Shown: positions 34,363 to 44,611, counted from the stretch's first letter. The stretch is 64,000 bases of DNA from HGM12587 sp964602445 (GCA_964602445.1 CAZRQV010000001.1:1-64000), one strand, 5' to 3'. Numbers and translations are program-made. Notes: a model not told the origin generated them from the letters alone.

Positions 34363-35556
34363 ATGAATATTTTAGTTATCAACTGCGGAAGCTCATCACT
34401 GAAATATCAGCTGATCGATTCTTTATCAGAAAAAGTACTCGCAAAAGGTCTTTGCGAACGTATCGGTATTGACGGAAGACTGACTTACAGCCCAGCTGGC
34501 GGTGAAAAAGAAATTACAGAAGCTGCAATGCCAACACATACAGAAGCAATCCAGTTAGTACTTAGTGCATTAACAAACGAAAAAACAGGTGTTATTAAGA
34601 GCCTTGATGAAGTGGGCGCTGTAGGACATCGTGTCGTACATGGCGGCGAAAAATTTGCAAGCTCATGCGTAATCACAGACGTTGTAAAAGCTGCAATCGA
34701 AGAATGCAACGATTTAGCACCATTACACAACCCAGCAAACTTAATCGGTATTGAAGCATGCGAAAAATGTATGCCAGGTGTACCGATGGTAGCAGTATTT
34801 GATACAGCATTCCATCAGACAATGCCAAAAGAAGCATATATGTATGCTCTTCCATATGAATATTATGAAAAATATAAAGTTCGTCGTTATGGTTTCCACG
34901 GAACATCTCACAGCTTTGTATCTAAGAGAACAGCAGAATTCTTAGGAAAAGACGTAAAAGATATGAAGATTATCGTTTGCCACCTTGGTAACGGTTCTTC
35001 CATCAGCGCAGTTATGAATGGTGAATCTATTGATACATCTATGGGATTAACTCCACTGGAAGGTGTACCAATGGGAACACGTTCAGGTGACCTTGACCCG
35101 GCGATCCTTGAATTCCTTGCGAAGAAAGAAAACATGGATGTTTTCGAACTCCTTAGCGTATTAAACAAAAAATCAGGTGTGTTTGGTGTATCCGGCGGAC
35201 TTTCTTCTGACTTCCGTGACCTTGAAAATGCAGCAGAAAAAGGCGATGAAAAAGCACAGCTTGCAAGAGATGTATTCACATATAACGTAGCAAAATACGT
35301 AGGTGCTTATGTAGCAGCTATGAATGGTGTTGATGCAATCGCATTTACTGCTGGTGTTGGTGAAAACGACCACCTTGTACGTGAAGATGTATGCAAACAT
35401 CTGGGATACTTAGGAATCGAAATCAATACAGAAGAAAACAGAAAACGCGGCGATGACAGAATCATCTCTACAGAAAATTCTAAAGTTCCTGTATGCGTAA
35501 TTCCTACAAACGAAGAACTTGCAATCGCAAGAGAAACATTAGCTTTAGTAAAATAA
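34363..35556 (+). CDS. ackA: Acetate kinase
   Basis: A 397-residue ASKHA-fold kinase making ATP and acetate from acetyl phosphate. Family signatures are the start MNILVINCGSSSLKYQLID, HRVVHGGEKF, FDTAFHQTMP, HLGNGSSISAV and TAGVGEN. Full length. It is transcribed with pta and ended by a strong terminator. In acetogens this step repays the ATP spent by Fhs. Confidence 0.97.
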   Translation: MNILVINCGSSSLKYQLIDSLSEKVLAKGLCERIGIDGRLTYSPAGGEKEITEAAMPTHTEAIQLVLSALTNEKTGVIKSLDEVGAVGHRVVHGGEKFASSCVITDVVKAAIEECNDLAPLHNPANLIGIEACEKCMPGVPMVAVFDTAFHQTMPKEAYMYALPYEYYEKYKVRRYGFHGTSHSFVSKRTAEFLGKDVKDMKIIVCHLGNGSSISAVMNGESIDTSMGLTPLEGVPMGTRSGDLDPAILEFLAKKENMDVFELLSVLNKKSGVFGVSGGLSSDFRDLENAAEKGDEKAQLARDVFTYNVAKYVGAYVAAMNGVDAIAFTAGVGENDHLVREDVCKHLGYLGIEINTEENRKRGDDRIISTENSKVPVCVIPTNEELAIARETLALVK

Positions 35557-35639
35557 TCGCAGAATATCAGGAAGTGTATTTTAATAAGAAACATCAAATC
35601 CTGAATTTTTCAAATGATCATTTATCTGAATAGATGATA

Positions 35640-35670
35640 AAAAGGGGATATGGAAAGTATCCCCTTTTAA
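35640..35670 (+). terminator. Rho-independent terminator after ackA
   Basis: AAAAGGGGATA (35640-35650) pairs perfectly with TATCCCCTTTT (35658-35668); the flanking A and T runs could let it work both ways. Confidence 0.88.
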
Positions 35671-35749
35671 ATGCGTAAGGCAGTTTCTGCCGAATCAAAG
35701 CGTAAAAATATGCAAATCAGACAGTGTTCTGTAAATAAAAAAATAAGTG

Positions 35750-35778
35750 TTGACAACACAAGATATAGTATGTATAAT
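35750..35778 (+). promoter_or_regulatory. Consensus promoter of yceD-rpmF
   Basis: TTGACA (35750-35755), 17 nt, TATAAT (35773-35778): a perfect sigma-A promoter 26 nt before the yceD start. Confidence 0.88.
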
Positions 35779-35804
35779 GAATCAGTGCGAAATGGGAGAC
35801 TATT

Positions 35805-36320
35805 ATGCTAATCAATTTATCAAAACTTTTATCCGGTGATCAGACAAATCTGATGGAACAGGTAACAGTAGAAATGGAAAACTTTGTATCTGCATTGGGA
35901 ACATTCCCGGTGACAGAGAAAAAAGATTTTCTGCTGATAATCAGTAAAGTCGATGATGATAAGTTTTTGATCCAGGGTGAGACAGCCGTAACATTACAGA
36001 TTCCATGTGACAGATGTCTGGAACCTGTAGCAGTGGAAATTCCACTGGTCATCCAAAGAGAGTATGATAAGAATGCTTCTGAGGAAGACGCGGAAGAAGA
36101 ATTGGTAGTTGGATATAATTTGGATACAGAACAGTTGATATACTGTGAGATATTAGTGAATTGGCCTATGAAGACTTTATGTACGGAGGCCTGCAAGGGC
36201 ATCTGTAAAAAGTGCGGAGCTAATCTCAACCACAGCAGCTGTACATGCGATACTGTGGAACTGGATCCGAGAATGGCCAAGATTCGCGACATCTTTAACA
36301 ATAGTAAGGGTTCAAATTAA
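35805..36320 (+). CDS. yceD: YceD/DUF177 family protein
   Basis: A 171-residue protein of the DUF177 family, known in bacteria and plastids to aid 23S rRNA accumulation and to be coupled with rpmF. The central CDRCLEPVAVEIP and the C-terminal CKGICKKCGANLNHSSCTC zinc-like Cys motifs are typical. It is followed 77 nt later by rpmF, the conserved order. Confidence 0.88.
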   Translation: MLINLSKLLSGDQTNLMEQVTVEMENFVSALGTFPVTEKKDFLLIISKVDDDKFLIQGETAVTLQIPCDRCLEPVAVEIPLVIQREYDKNASEEDAEEELVVGYNLDTEQLIYCEILVNWPMKTLCTEACKGICKKCGANLNHSSCTCDTVELDPRMAKIRDIFNNSKGSN

Positions 36321-36397
36321 GGATTCTTATGGATAGACCTGTGTATCATACACAAAGGTTTGAATTGTAAGTAAGTAGGTAGAGGAGGTGCAACCTA

Positions 36398-36577
36398 ATG
36401 TCTATTTGTCCAAAGAATAAATCTTCTAAAGGTAGAAGAGACAAAAGAAGAGCAAACTGGAAAATGAGCGTACCTAACATGGTAAAATGCAACAAATGTG
36501 GCGCTTTAATGCTTTCTCACAGAGTATGCAAAGCTTGTGGCTCTTATAACAAGAAAGAAATTATCACAGTTGAATAA
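36398..36577 (+). CDS. rpmF: Ribosomal protein bL32
   Basis: A 59-residue protein of the large ribosomal subunit. The start MSICPKNKSSKGRRDKRRAN gives the basic N-terminal part, and a zinc ribbon follows (CNKCG, then CKACGSY). It has a strong GAGGAGGTG ribosome binding site 8 nt before the ATG. It lies between yceD and plsX, as in many Firmicutes, and has its own terminator. Confidence 0.96.
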   Translation: MSICPKNKSSKGRRDKRRANWKMSVPNMVKCNKCGALMLSHRVCKACGSYNKKEIITVE

Positions 36578-36597
36578 TGAATATGTGATTAAAGAGT

Positions 36598-36630
36598 AAA
36601 AAAGGTAACAGTTTGTCTGTTACCTTTTTT
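36598..36630 (+). terminator. Rho-independent terminator after rpmF
   Basis: AAAAAAGGTAACAG (36598-36611) pairs with CTGTTACCTTTTTT (36617-36630). Confidence 0.92.
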
Positions 36631-36773
36631 ATGTTACAGAAAAAATCATGTCACTTTTTAAATGAAATGAGTGAAAGTTATAGAAAAGACAAAAGAAAAA
36701 TTTATTGATTTATAATCTGAAGTTTAGTATGATAAATTGCAAAGAACGGATAGCAATAGAAGGAGGTAACTAC

Positions 36774-37790
36774 GTGCAGGAATTAGTAAGAGTCGCAGTT
36801 GATGCTATGGGTGGAGATCACGCACCGGCTTCCACTGTGAAAGGCGCAGTAGATGCACTGAATAAAAGTCAGGAAATCAGTGTTTTTTTAGTTGGTCAGG
36901 AAGATGTCATTAAAAAGGAATTGGAACAATATACTTATCCAAAGGAACGTATGACAGTGGTGCCAGCCAGCGAAATCATTGAAATGGCGGAGCCTCCGGT
37001 GATGGCGATCCGTAAGAAGAAAGACTCTTCGATCGTTGTAGGAATGAAAATGGTTCACGACGGAGCAGCAGATGCATTTGTATCTGCCGGAAGTACCGGA
37101 GCAGTTCTGGTAGGAGGTCAGTTGGTCGTAGGAAGAGTAAAAGGGGTGGAAAGACCGCCTTTGGCACCACTCATTCCGACAGAAAAAGGAGTTTCACTTC
37201 TGATCGACTGTGGAGCCAGTGTAGATGCAAGAGCATCGCATTTGGTACAGTTTGCCAGAATGGGATCTATTTATATGGAAAATATTCTGGGTGTTAAAAA
37301 TCCGAAGGTCGGTATTGTAAATATCGGTGCAGAGGAAGAAAAAGGAAATGCACTTGTAAAAGAAACATTTCCACTGTTGAAAGAATGCAAAGATATTAAT
37401 TTTGTTGGAAGTGTAGAGGCGAGAGACATTCCGAAAGGAGTGGTAGACGTTGTTGTTTGTGAAGCCTTTGTAGGAAATGTAATTCTGAAACTCTATGAGG
37501 GTGTGGGTTCTACTTTTGTTAAAGTGATCAAAAAGGGAATGATGCAGACACTTCGCGGAAAGATCGGTGGTCTTTTAGTGAAGCCTTCCTTAAAAGAAAC
37601 GATGAAATCTTTTGATACTTCCGAACGTGGCGGAGCACCGCTGCTGGGACTTCGCGGGCTGGTTGTAAAAACACACGGAAGTTCAGGCTCCAAAGAGATT
37701 ACAAACTCAATCTTAGAGTGTATTGCATTCAAAAAACAGGAAATTAGTAAAAAAATTGAGGAAAATCTGCAGAATGCAAAAGCAGAATAG
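36774..37790 (+). CDS. plsX: Phosphate acyltransferase PlsX
   Basis: A 338-residue peripheral membrane enzyme making acyl-phosphate from acyl-ACP, the first step of phospholipid synthesis with PlsY. Signatures: VAVDAMGGDHAP at the start, DAFVSAGSTGAVLVGG, LIDCGAS and VGSVEARD. GTG 36774 is chosen because AGGAGGT lies 6 nt before it and it puts the family start at the N-terminus; a longer in-frame start at 36705 has no such site. acpP follows 13 nt later. Confidence 0.93.
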   Translation: MQELVRVAVDAMGGDHAPASTVKGAVDALNKSQEISVFLVGQEDVIKKELEQYTYPKERMTVVPASEIIEMAEPPVMAIRKKKDSSIVVGMKMVHDGAADAFVSAGSTGAVLVGGQLVVGRVKGVERPPLAPLIPTEKGVSLLIDCGASVDARASHLVQFARMGSIYMENILGVKNPKVGIVNIGAEEEKGNALVKETFPLLKECKDINFVGSVEARDIPKGVVDVVVCEAFVGNVILKLYEGVGSTFVKVIKKGMMQTLRGKIGGLLVKPSLKETMKSFDTSERGGAPLLGLRGLVVKTHGSSGSKEITNSILECIAFKKQEISKKIEENLQNAKAE

Positions 37791-37803
37791 AAAGGAATGA
37801 ATC

Positions 37804-38046
37804 ATGATGGAAGATATCGCAAAGAAAATTATTGAGATTATTGCAGAAGAATTAAATATGGATGAAAACACAATTTCATTAGAAAGTACATTTACAGACG
37901 ATCTGGGAGCAGATTCCTTAGACGTATGCCAGATTATTATGAGACTGGAAGAAGTGTATGAAATTACAATTGATGATGACGCTGCGATGAATATCAAAAC
38001 AGTTGGAGATGCGGTAGAACAGCTCGAAAAAGTAGTAAATGTTTAA
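37804..38046 (+). CDS. acpP: Acyl carrier protein
   Basis: An 80-residue acidic four-helix protein carrying fatty-acyl chains on a phosphopantetheine attached to Ser38 in the GADSLD motif. It is next to plsX, which uses acyl-ACP. ATG 37804 is 7 nt from AAAGGA; ATG 37807 is an equal alternative. It ends 9 nt before a terminator. Confidence 0.94.
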   Translation: MMEDIAKKIIEIIAEELNMDENTISLESTFTDDLGADSLDVCQIIMRLEEVYEITIDDDAAMNIKTVGDAVEQLEKVVNV

Positions 38047-38054
38047 GAACCTTG

Positions 38055-38081
38055 AGAAAGAGCCCGTATAAGGGCTTTTTC
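38055..38081 (+). terminator. Rho-independent terminator after acpP
   Basis: AAAGAGCCC (38057-38065) pairs with GGGCTTTTT (38072-38080), with one G-U pair. Confidence 0.8.
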
Positions 38082-38134
38082 TCTTTCAGAAATCTGCAGA
38101 AGGTTTCTGGTAATTGATGAGAAGAGAGATGAAT

Positions 38135-38815
38135 ATGGGAAATTTAAACGAATTAGAACGAAAAATTGGTTACAGATTTCAGGAATTTTCTTATTTGGAA
38201 CATGCAATGCGTCATAGTTCTTTCTGCAATGAACAGAAAATGGACAGACTGCGTAATAATGAACGTCTGGAATTTTTGGGAGATGCAGTACTGGAACTGG
38301 TGACCAGTGAATTCCTTTATACAACCTATCCGAAGATGCCGGAAGGAGAAGCAACCAAAAAACGTGCCAGTATGGTATGCGAACAGTCCCTGGCTCTTTG
38401 TGCAAAAGAAATTGAACTTGGAAAATATCTGTATCTTGGAAAAGGCGAAGAATTGACAGGGGGCAGAGAGAGAGCTTCTGTAACTTCCGATGCTTTAGAA
38501 GCATTGATCGGTGCGATTTATTTGGATGGTGGTTTTACTAGTGCAAAAGAGTTTATAGAAAAGTTTGTATTAAACGGAATCGAAGAAAAGCAGCTCTTTT
38601 ATGATAGTAAGACTACGTTTCAGGAAATGATGCAGAGCATTAATTCTGAACCGATTCATTATGAACTGGTCAGCGAAGAAGGGCCGGATCATTGTAAGAC
38701 ATTTTCGGTGGAACTTTTTGTCGGTGACAGAAGTGCCGGAAAAGGAACCGGAAAGTCAAAGAAGAATGCCGAACAGGCAGCGGCATATGATGCCATCATG
38801 AAATTGAGACATTAG
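38135..38815 (+). CDS. rnc: Ribonuclease III
   Basis: A 226-residue double-strand RNA endonuclease that processes rRNA and mRNA stems. The catalytic signature NERLEFLGDAVLELV is at about residues 42-56, with the second acidic pair in SDALEALIGAIYLD. A C-terminal double-stranded RNA-binding domain ends KKNAEQAAAYDAI. Several in-frame starts exist (38114 TTG, 38117, 38129, 38135 ATG). 38135 is preferred because it starts right at the family N-terminus with GAGAG 6 nt upstream, but this is uncertain. smc starts 7 nt after the stop. Confidence 0.93.
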   Translation: MGNLNELERKIGYRFQEFSYLEHAMRHSSFCNEQKMDRLRNNERLEFLGDAVLELVTSEFLYTTYPKMPEGEATKKRASMVCEQSLALCAKEIELGKYLYLGKGEELTGGRERASVTSDALEALIGAIYLDGGFTSAKEFIEKFVLNGIEEKQLFYDSKTTFQEMMQSINSEPIHYELVSEEGPDHCKTFSVELFVGDRSAGKGTGKSKKNAEQAAAYDAIMKLRH

Positions 38816-38822
38816 GAGTAAT

Positions 38823-41800
38823 ATGTATTTAAAAAGTATTGAAGTACACGGGTTTAAGTCCTTTGCGAATAAGATTGTATTTGATTTTCATAATGGGATC
38901 ACAGGAATTGTAGGACCGAATGGAAGCGGTAAGAGCAATGTAGCTGATGCAGTGCGCTGGGTGCTGGGAGAACAGAGAGTAAAACAGCTTCGTGGTGCAA
39001 ACATGCAGGATGTTATCTTTTCCGGAACAGAGCGCAGAAAACCGCAGGGATATGCGTTTGTAGCCATCACGCTGGATAATTCGGATAAACAGCTTCCGAT
39101 AGATTATGAAGAAGTTACGGTTGCCAGAAGACTTTACCGTTCCGGAGAAAGTGAGTATCTGATCAATGGAACGCTGTGTCGTCTGAAAGATGTACAGGAA
39201 ATGTTTTATGACACTGGTATCGGAAAAGAAGGTTATTCGATCATTGGTCAGGGTCAGATTGACAGAATTTTAAGTACGAAACCGGAAGAGGCGAGAGAGC
39301 TTTTCGATGAGGCTACCGGAATCGTAAAATATAAAAAACGTAAAAAAAGTGCAGAAAAGAAACTGGAAGAAGAAAAACAAAATCTTCTTCGTGTAAACGA
39401 TATTCTGACAGAACTTGAAAAACAGTTAGGTCCGTTGAAGCGACAGTCTGAGACAGCGAAAGAATATTTAAAAAAGCGGGACACCTTAAAAGTATATGAT
39501 GTCAATCTGTTCCTGATGGAAATGGACCGCATCAAACAGGCGCATAAAGATCTGGAAGAAAAAACAAAGATCGTACAGAATGACTTTGAAGATTCTAAGA
39601 AGGTTTATGAGAACTGTAAGCTGGAATATGAACAGATCGAGCAGGAAATTGATACATTAAATGCCGGGATTGAAGAAAAGAAAGCGTCGCTGACTGAAAA
39701 TGCTCTTTTGAAAAAACAGTATGAAGGTCAGATTGCAGTTTTAAAAGCTCAAAATACGTCAGCGCTTGCCAATGACAAACATCTGGAAAGCCGTAAAGAA
39801 GCAATTTTGCGGGAAGTCCAGGAAAGAGAAGGTCAAAAAGAAGCATTTTTAAAAGAAAAAAGCAAACTGGACGGACATCTTTCTGATATGACAGAAGTGG
39901 TAGGAGAAGCCCAGGAAGCTTTGGAGAGTGTTCAGCAGAGAATTCAGGATCTGAATCACAGCATTGAGTATTGTAAAAATGAGATCATTCAGCTATTAAA
40001 TGACAGGGCATCTACCAAAGGTAAAATTCAGCGTTATGATACCATGCTGGAACAGGTGCAGATTCGGAAAGCAGAAGTCAGCTCGAAAATTCTGTCTCTG
40101 AAAACAGAAGAAAGTGAAAATAATACGGGATATGTACAGGCGAAAGCATCTTTTGAAAGTGTTAATGAAACGATTCGGGAGTACAATGCGCAGAAAGAAC
40201 AGACTGAACAGGAAATTGAAGGTTATGTGAAAAATCTGCGGGAGTTTAACAGACTTCTGGAAATCGGACAGAGCGCATATCATCGGGAAGCTTCCAGATT
40301 AGAATCGTTAAAGAATCTGACAGAACGTTATGACGGTTATGGAAATTCCATACGTAAAGTAATGGAACAGAAAAAGAACCGGGCAGGAATTCTGGGGGTA
40401 GTGGCAGATCTTTTAAAAGTAGAGAAAAATTATGAGACTGCCATTGAGACAGCCCTTGGCGGAAATATTCAGAATATTGTGACGGATCATGAACAGACAG
40501 CAAAAGAGATGATCCAATATTTAAAACAAAATAAACTGGGACGTGCAACGTTCCTTCCTTTAACAGCAATCAAAGGAAATCAGGTATTCCAGAGAGAAAA
40601 TGTGCTGCGGGAAGCGGGTGTGATCGGGGTTGCTCATACACTGGTAAAGACCGAATCGAAGTTTGAAGCTCTGGCGCGATATCTTTTGGGAAGAACGCTG
40701 GTTGTTGATCATATCGATCATGCCATTGCGCTGCAGAAAAAATATGATCAAAGTCTTAGAATTGTAACTTTGGAAGGAGAATCTTTGAATCCGGGCGGTT
40801 CTATGACCGGTGGTGCGTTTAAAAACAACAGTAATCTGCTGGGACGCCGTCGTGAGATTGAAGAGCTGGAATCCAGTGTCAAACAGCTTTTGCAGGACAT
40901 GGAAGACCATAAAGCAAAGGTTGAAGCGACGAAAGCAAAGCGTACGGCATGTTACACTGCATTAGACGGAATCAATGAACAGCTTTCCAAAGAGTTTGTC
41001 AAACAGAATACAGCAAAAATGCAGCTGAATCTGTATCAGCAGAAAAAACAGGAATTTGAAGGAAATTTATCCAAACTGAAAAATGAACTGCGGGAGCTGG
41101 AAGACCAAATTCGGGAAATTACAGCAAACCGCAAGGAAATTGCAACAGAACTGGAAGGCTCCGGTATCAAAGAAAAAGCCAATGAAGTAAGTATTTCCAG
41201 ATATCAGGAAGAATTGGCAGAATATCAGAAAAAAGAAGCGGACGGCAAAGAAGAAGTGGAAGAGCTGCATCTGCAGGAAGCATCTTTTAAACAGAAAAAA
41301 GAATTTGTACAGGAAAATATCCGTCGTATTCAGGAAGAACTGCAGCGGTTAAGAGAAGAAGATGTTTCTCTGGACGAAACGATGGCACATTCCAAGGAGG
41401 ATGCACAAGCGAGAATGCAGGGAATGGAAGAACTGCAGGGGCAGATCGAATCCTTGACCGCAATGTCGGAAACAGCCGAACAGGAAAAGTTGGAATTAAC
41501 AGAAAAGAAAGAAGCACTGTTAACGAAAAACAAAGATTTCTTTGAAAAGAGAGAACATTTATCAGAACGTATCAACGAACTGGATAAAGAACTTTACCGT
41601 TTGGGAGCGCAGAAAGAAAAACTGGAAGAATCCGAAGAAAACTTTGTAAATTATATGTGGGAAGAATATGAATTGACCCATCATGAAGCATTGCCGTTAA
41701 AGGATGAACAGTTTGGTGATCGTCAGGAATTGAAGAAAAACATTTCAAAGATCAAAGAAGAGATCAAACAGCTGGGAAATGTCAATATCAATGCCATTGA

Positions 41801-42383
41801 GGATTATAAGGAAATTTCAGAGCGTTATGAATTTATGAATAAACAGCGAAATGACCTTGTGGAAGCAGAAGAAATGCTGCAGAAGATCATTACGGAACTG
41901 GATGAAGGTATGAAAAACCAGTTTACGGAAATGTTTGCGAAGATTCAGGTGGAATTTGATAAGGCATTTAAAGAACTTTTTGGCGGAGGAAAAGGAACGC
42001 TGGAATTGATCGAACCGGATAATATCTTAGAAACCGGTGTAAGGATCATTTCCCAGCCGCCGGGAAAGAAACTTCAGAATATGATGCAGCTTTCCGGTGG
42101 AGAAAAAGCATTAACAGCAATCGCGTTGTTGTTTGCAATCCAGAATTTAAAACCGTCTCCGTTCTGTCTGCTGGATGAAATCGAAGCGGCACTGGATGAT
42201 TCCAATGTCGGCCGTTTTGCAAATTATTTGCATAAGCTGACAAAAAATACACAGTTTATCGTAATTACCCACAGACGTGGTACGATGGCTGCGGCAGATC
42301 GTCTTTACGGTATTACCATGCAGGAAAAAGGTGTTTCTGCGCTGGTATCAGTCAATCTGATCGAAGAGGATCTGGATCAATAG
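38823..42383 (+). CDS. smc: Chromosome segregation protein SMC
   Basis: A 1186-residue condensin ATPase. The N-terminal Walker A motif is GPNGSGKSN at about residues 32-40. Two long coiled coils flank a hinge around residues 520-640 with the conserved Gly-rich turn LNPGGSMTGG. The C-terminal signature is LSGGEKALTAIALLFAI, with Walker B CLLDEIEAALDD. It works with ScpAB to compact and segregate chromosomes. It stands in the conserved rnc-smc-ftsY order. Confidence 0.97.
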   Translation: MYLKSIEVHGFKSFANKIVFDFHNGITGIVGPNGSGKSNVADAVRWVLGEQRVKQLRGANMQDVIFSGTERRKPQGYAFVAITLDNSDKQLPIDYEEVTVARRLYRSGESEYLINGTLCRLKDVQEMFYDTGIGKEGYSIIGQGQIDRILSTKPEEARELFDEATGIVKYKKRKKSAEKKLEEEKQNLLRVNDILTELEKQLGPLKRQSETAKEYLKKRDTLKVYDVNLFLMEMDRIKQAHKDLEEKTKIVQNDFEDSKKVYENCKLEYEQIEQEIDTLNAGIEEKKASLTENALLKKQYEGQIAVLKAQNTSALANDKHLESRKEAILREVQEREGQKEAFLKEKSKLDGHLSDMTEVVGEAQEALESVQQRIQDLNHSIEYCKNEIIQLLNDRASTKGKIQRYDTMLEQVQIRKAEVSSKILSLKTEESENNTGYVQAKASFESVNETIREYNAQKEQTEQEIEGYVKNLREFNRLLEIGQSAYHREASRLESLKNLTERYDGYGNSIRKVMEQKKNRAGILGVVADLLKVEKNYETAIETALGGNIQNIVTDHEQTAKEMIQYLKQNKLGRATFLPLTAIKGNQVFQRENVLREAGVIGVAHTLVKTESKFEALARYLLGRTLVVDHIDHAIALQKKYDQSLRIVTLEGESLNPGGSMTGGAFKNNSNLLGRRREIEELESSVKQLLQDMEDHKAKVEATKAKRTACYTALDGINEQLSKEFVKQNTAKMQLNLYQQKKQEFEGNLSKLKNELRELEDQIREITANRKEIATELEGSGIKEKANEVSISRYQEELAEYQKKEADGKEEVEELHLQEASFKQKKEFVQENIRRIQEELQRLREEDVSLDETMAHSKEDAQARMQGMEELQGQIESLTAMSETAEQEKLELTEKKEALLTKNKDFFEKREHLSERINELDKELYRLGAQKEKLEESEENFVNYMWEEYELTHHEALPLKDEQFGDRQELKKNISKIKEEIKQLGNVNINAIEDYKEISERYEFMNKQRNDLVEAEEMLQKIITELDEGMKNQFTEMFAKIQVEFDKAFKELFGGGKGTLELIEPDNILETGVRIISQPPGKKLQNMMQLSGGEKALTAIALLFAIQNLKPSPFCLLDEIEAALDDSNVGRFANYLHKLTKNTQFIVITHRRGTMAAADRLYGITMQEKGVSALVSVNLIEEDLDQ

Positions 42384-42418
42384 GAGAGATAAATTAAAGT
42401 ATAGAAGGAGAAAAGAAG

Positions 42419-43351
42419 ATGGCAGGAGAAAAGAAAGGTTTTTTCAGACGACTGGCAGAAGGTCTTACAAAAACGAGAGATAACATTGTTGCCGGAATCG
42501 ATTCGGTATTTCATGGATTTTCATCCATCGATGATGATTTCTATGATGAGATCGAAGAAATCCTCGTAATGGGTGATATCGGGATCAATGCAACAACGTC
42601 GATCATTGAAAATCTGAAAAAGAAAGTAAAAGAACAGCACATCAAAGAACCTTCCGCATGCAAAGAACTTCTGATCAGCAGTATCAAAGAGCAGATGCGG
42701 GTGGAAGAAACTGCATACCGTTTTGAAAATGAAACATCGGTGGTGCTGGTGATTGGTGTAAATGGTGTGGGTAAGACTACATCTGTTGGAAAACTTGCAG
42801 GAAAATTAAAGGATCAGGGCAAAAAAGTGGTTCTTGCAGCAGCAGATACGTTCCGTGCCGCAGCCAGTGAACAGCTGACAGAATGGGCCAACAGAGCAGG
42901 CGTAGACATTGTTTACGGCGGTGAAGGTGCAGATCCGGCAGCGGTTGTATTTGATGGAATTGCAGCTGCAAAGGCAAGAAAAGCAGATGTACTTCTTTGT
43001 GATACCGCAGGAAGACTTCACAATAAGAAAAATCTGATGGAAGAGCTTCGTAAGATCAATAAGATCATTGATCGTGAATATCCGGAAGCATTTAAAGAAA
43101 CACTGATCGTTCTTGATGGAACGACAGGTCAGAATGCACTGGAACAGGCGAGACAGTTTAAAGAAGTGGCAGATGTAACAGGAATTATTTTGACAAAACT
43201 GGATGGAACAGCCAAAGGCGGAATCGCAGTAGCGATCCAGTCAGAACTTGGCGTGCCGGTAAAATATATCGGTGTTGGAGAAGGAATCGATGATCTGCAG
43301 AAATTCGATTCGGATGAATTTGTGAATGCACTCTTCAATGTGGAAGAGTAA
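42419..43351 (+). CDS. ftsY: Signal recognition particle receptor FtsY
   Basis: A 310-residue SRP-family GTPase docking ribosome-SRP complexes at the membrane. G motifs: GVNGVGKTTSVGKLAG, DTFRAAASEQL, DTAGRLHNK and TKLDGTAKGG. It has the short N-terminal region usual in Firmicutes, without the acidic A domain. It follows smc in the conserved order; its partner ffh lies at 45160. Confidence 0.96.
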   Translation: MAGEKKGFFRRLAEGLTKTRDNIVAGIDSVFHGFSSIDDDFYDEIEEILVMGDIGINATTSIIENLKKKVKEQHIKEPSACKELLISSIKEQMRVEETAYRFENETSVVLVIGVNGVGKTTSVGKLAGKLKDQGKKVVLAAADTFRAAASEQLTEWANRAGVDIVYGGEGADPAAVVFDGIAAAKARKADVLLCDTAGRLHNKKNLMEELRKINKIIDREYPEAFKETLIVLDGTTGQNALEQARQFKEVADVTGIILTKLDGTAKGGIAVAIQSELGVPVKYIGVGEGIDDLQKFDSDEFVNALFNVEE

Positions 43352-43399
43352 AAAAGTTACTGGACTGAATTAACAGTAACAGAAAAGAGGATAAATGAA

Positions 43400-44611
43400 A
43401 TGCTTACACTGGAGAAATTTGAAGAAGCCTATGAGGTTGTAAGACGAGTAGCCAAAGAAACAAAGCTGTTATACAGCAAAAGCTTATCCCAGCAGGTAGG
43501 AAACAAAGTTTATTTTAAACCGGAAAATCTGCAGCACACAGGTGCTTATAAGATCCGCGGTGCTTACTATAAGATCAGCACGCTGACACCGGAAGAAAGG
43601 GAAAAAGGTCTGATCACAGCATCTGCAGGAAATCATGCACAGGGGGTTGCTTATGCAGCAAAAGAATTTGGCTGTAAAGCAGTGATTATAATGCCTTCCA
43701 CCACCCCTTTAATGAAGGTGGAACGTACGAAGAGCTATGGCGCAGAAGTCATCCTTCATGGTGATGTTTATGATGAAGCCTGTGAATATGCTTATCAGCT
43801 TGCAGAAGAACACGGATATACATTTATCCATCCATTTGATGATCCGGCAGTTGCTACAGGACAGGGAACCATTGCGATGGAGATCATTCAGGAACTCCCA
43901 TTGGTAGATTATATTCTGGTACCAGTCGGCGGCGGCGGTCTTGCCACAGGGGTATCTACACTGGCCAAAATGCTGAATCCAAACATTAAGGTCATCGGAG
44001 TTGAACCGGCAGGAGCAAATTGTCTGGAAGAGTCATTTAAGGCTGGAAAGGTCATGACACTTCCGGTGGTAAGTACAGTCGCAGACGGTACCGCGGTAAA
44101 AACACCGGGGACAAAAATTTTCCCATATCTGCAGAAAAATCTGGATGGAATCATTACCATTGAAGATGATGAATTGGTAGTAGCATTCCTTGATATGGTG
44201 GAAAATCATAAGATGATCGTCGAAAATTCCGGTCTTCTGACGGTTGCGGCATTGAAACATTTGGACTTCAAAGGCAAAAAAGTCGTTTCTGTACTGAGCG
44301 GCGGTAATATGGACATTATTACCATGTCTTCTGTCGTACAGCATGGTCTGATTCAGAGAGACAGGATCTTTACTGTATCTGTATTGCTTCCGGATAAGCC
44401 GGGCGAGCTGGTCAGTGTGGCATCGATCATTGCAGAGCAGCGGGGAAATGTAATCAAACTGGATCATAACCAGTTTGTCAGCACAAACAGAAGCTCCGCA
44501 GTGGAATTAAAGATCACCATTGAAGCATTTGGTACAGAACATAAAAACCAGATTGTAAAAGCACTGGATGAAAGAGGTTACAGACCACGGGTAATTCGTG
44601 TGAATATGTAG
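43400..44611 (+). CDS. ilvA: Threonine ammonia-lyase with C-terminal ACT-like domain
   Basis: A 403-residue PLP enzyme deaminating threonine to 2-oxobutanoate. The PLP Lys is K51 in TGAYKIRGAYYK; the Gly-rich cofactor loop is PVGGGGLATG. The C-terminal about 75 residues form an ACT-type domain (TVSVLLPDKPGELVSVASII), as in the TdcB/IlvA forms of Clostridia. Whether it serves isoleucine synthesis or threonine breakdown is not settled by context. No T-box leader is seen upstream; it lies 48 nt after ftsY. Confidence 0.9.
   Translation: MLTLEKFEEAYEVVRRVAKETKLLYSKSLSQQVGNKVYFKPENLQHTGAYKIRGAYYKISTLTPEEREKGLITASAGNHAQGVAYAAKEFGCKAVIIMPSTTPLMKVERTKSYGAEVILHGDVYDEACEYAYQLAEEHGYTFIHPFDDPAVATGQGTIAMEIIQELPLVDYILVPVGGGGLATGVSTLAKMLNPNIKVIGVEPAGANCLEESFKAGKVMTLPVVSTVADGTAVKTPGTKIFPYLQKNLDGIITIEDDELVVAFLDMVENHKMIVENSGLLTVAALKHLDFKGKKVVSVLSGGNMDIITMSSVVQHGLIQRDRIFTVSVLLPDKPGELVSVASIIAEQRGNVIKLDHNQFVSTNRSSAVELKITIEAFGTEHKNQIVKALDERGYRPRVIRVNM

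Noticed and set aside
43352..43399. T-box leader for ilvA
   Set aside because: The gap is only 48 nt and has no T-box sequence.
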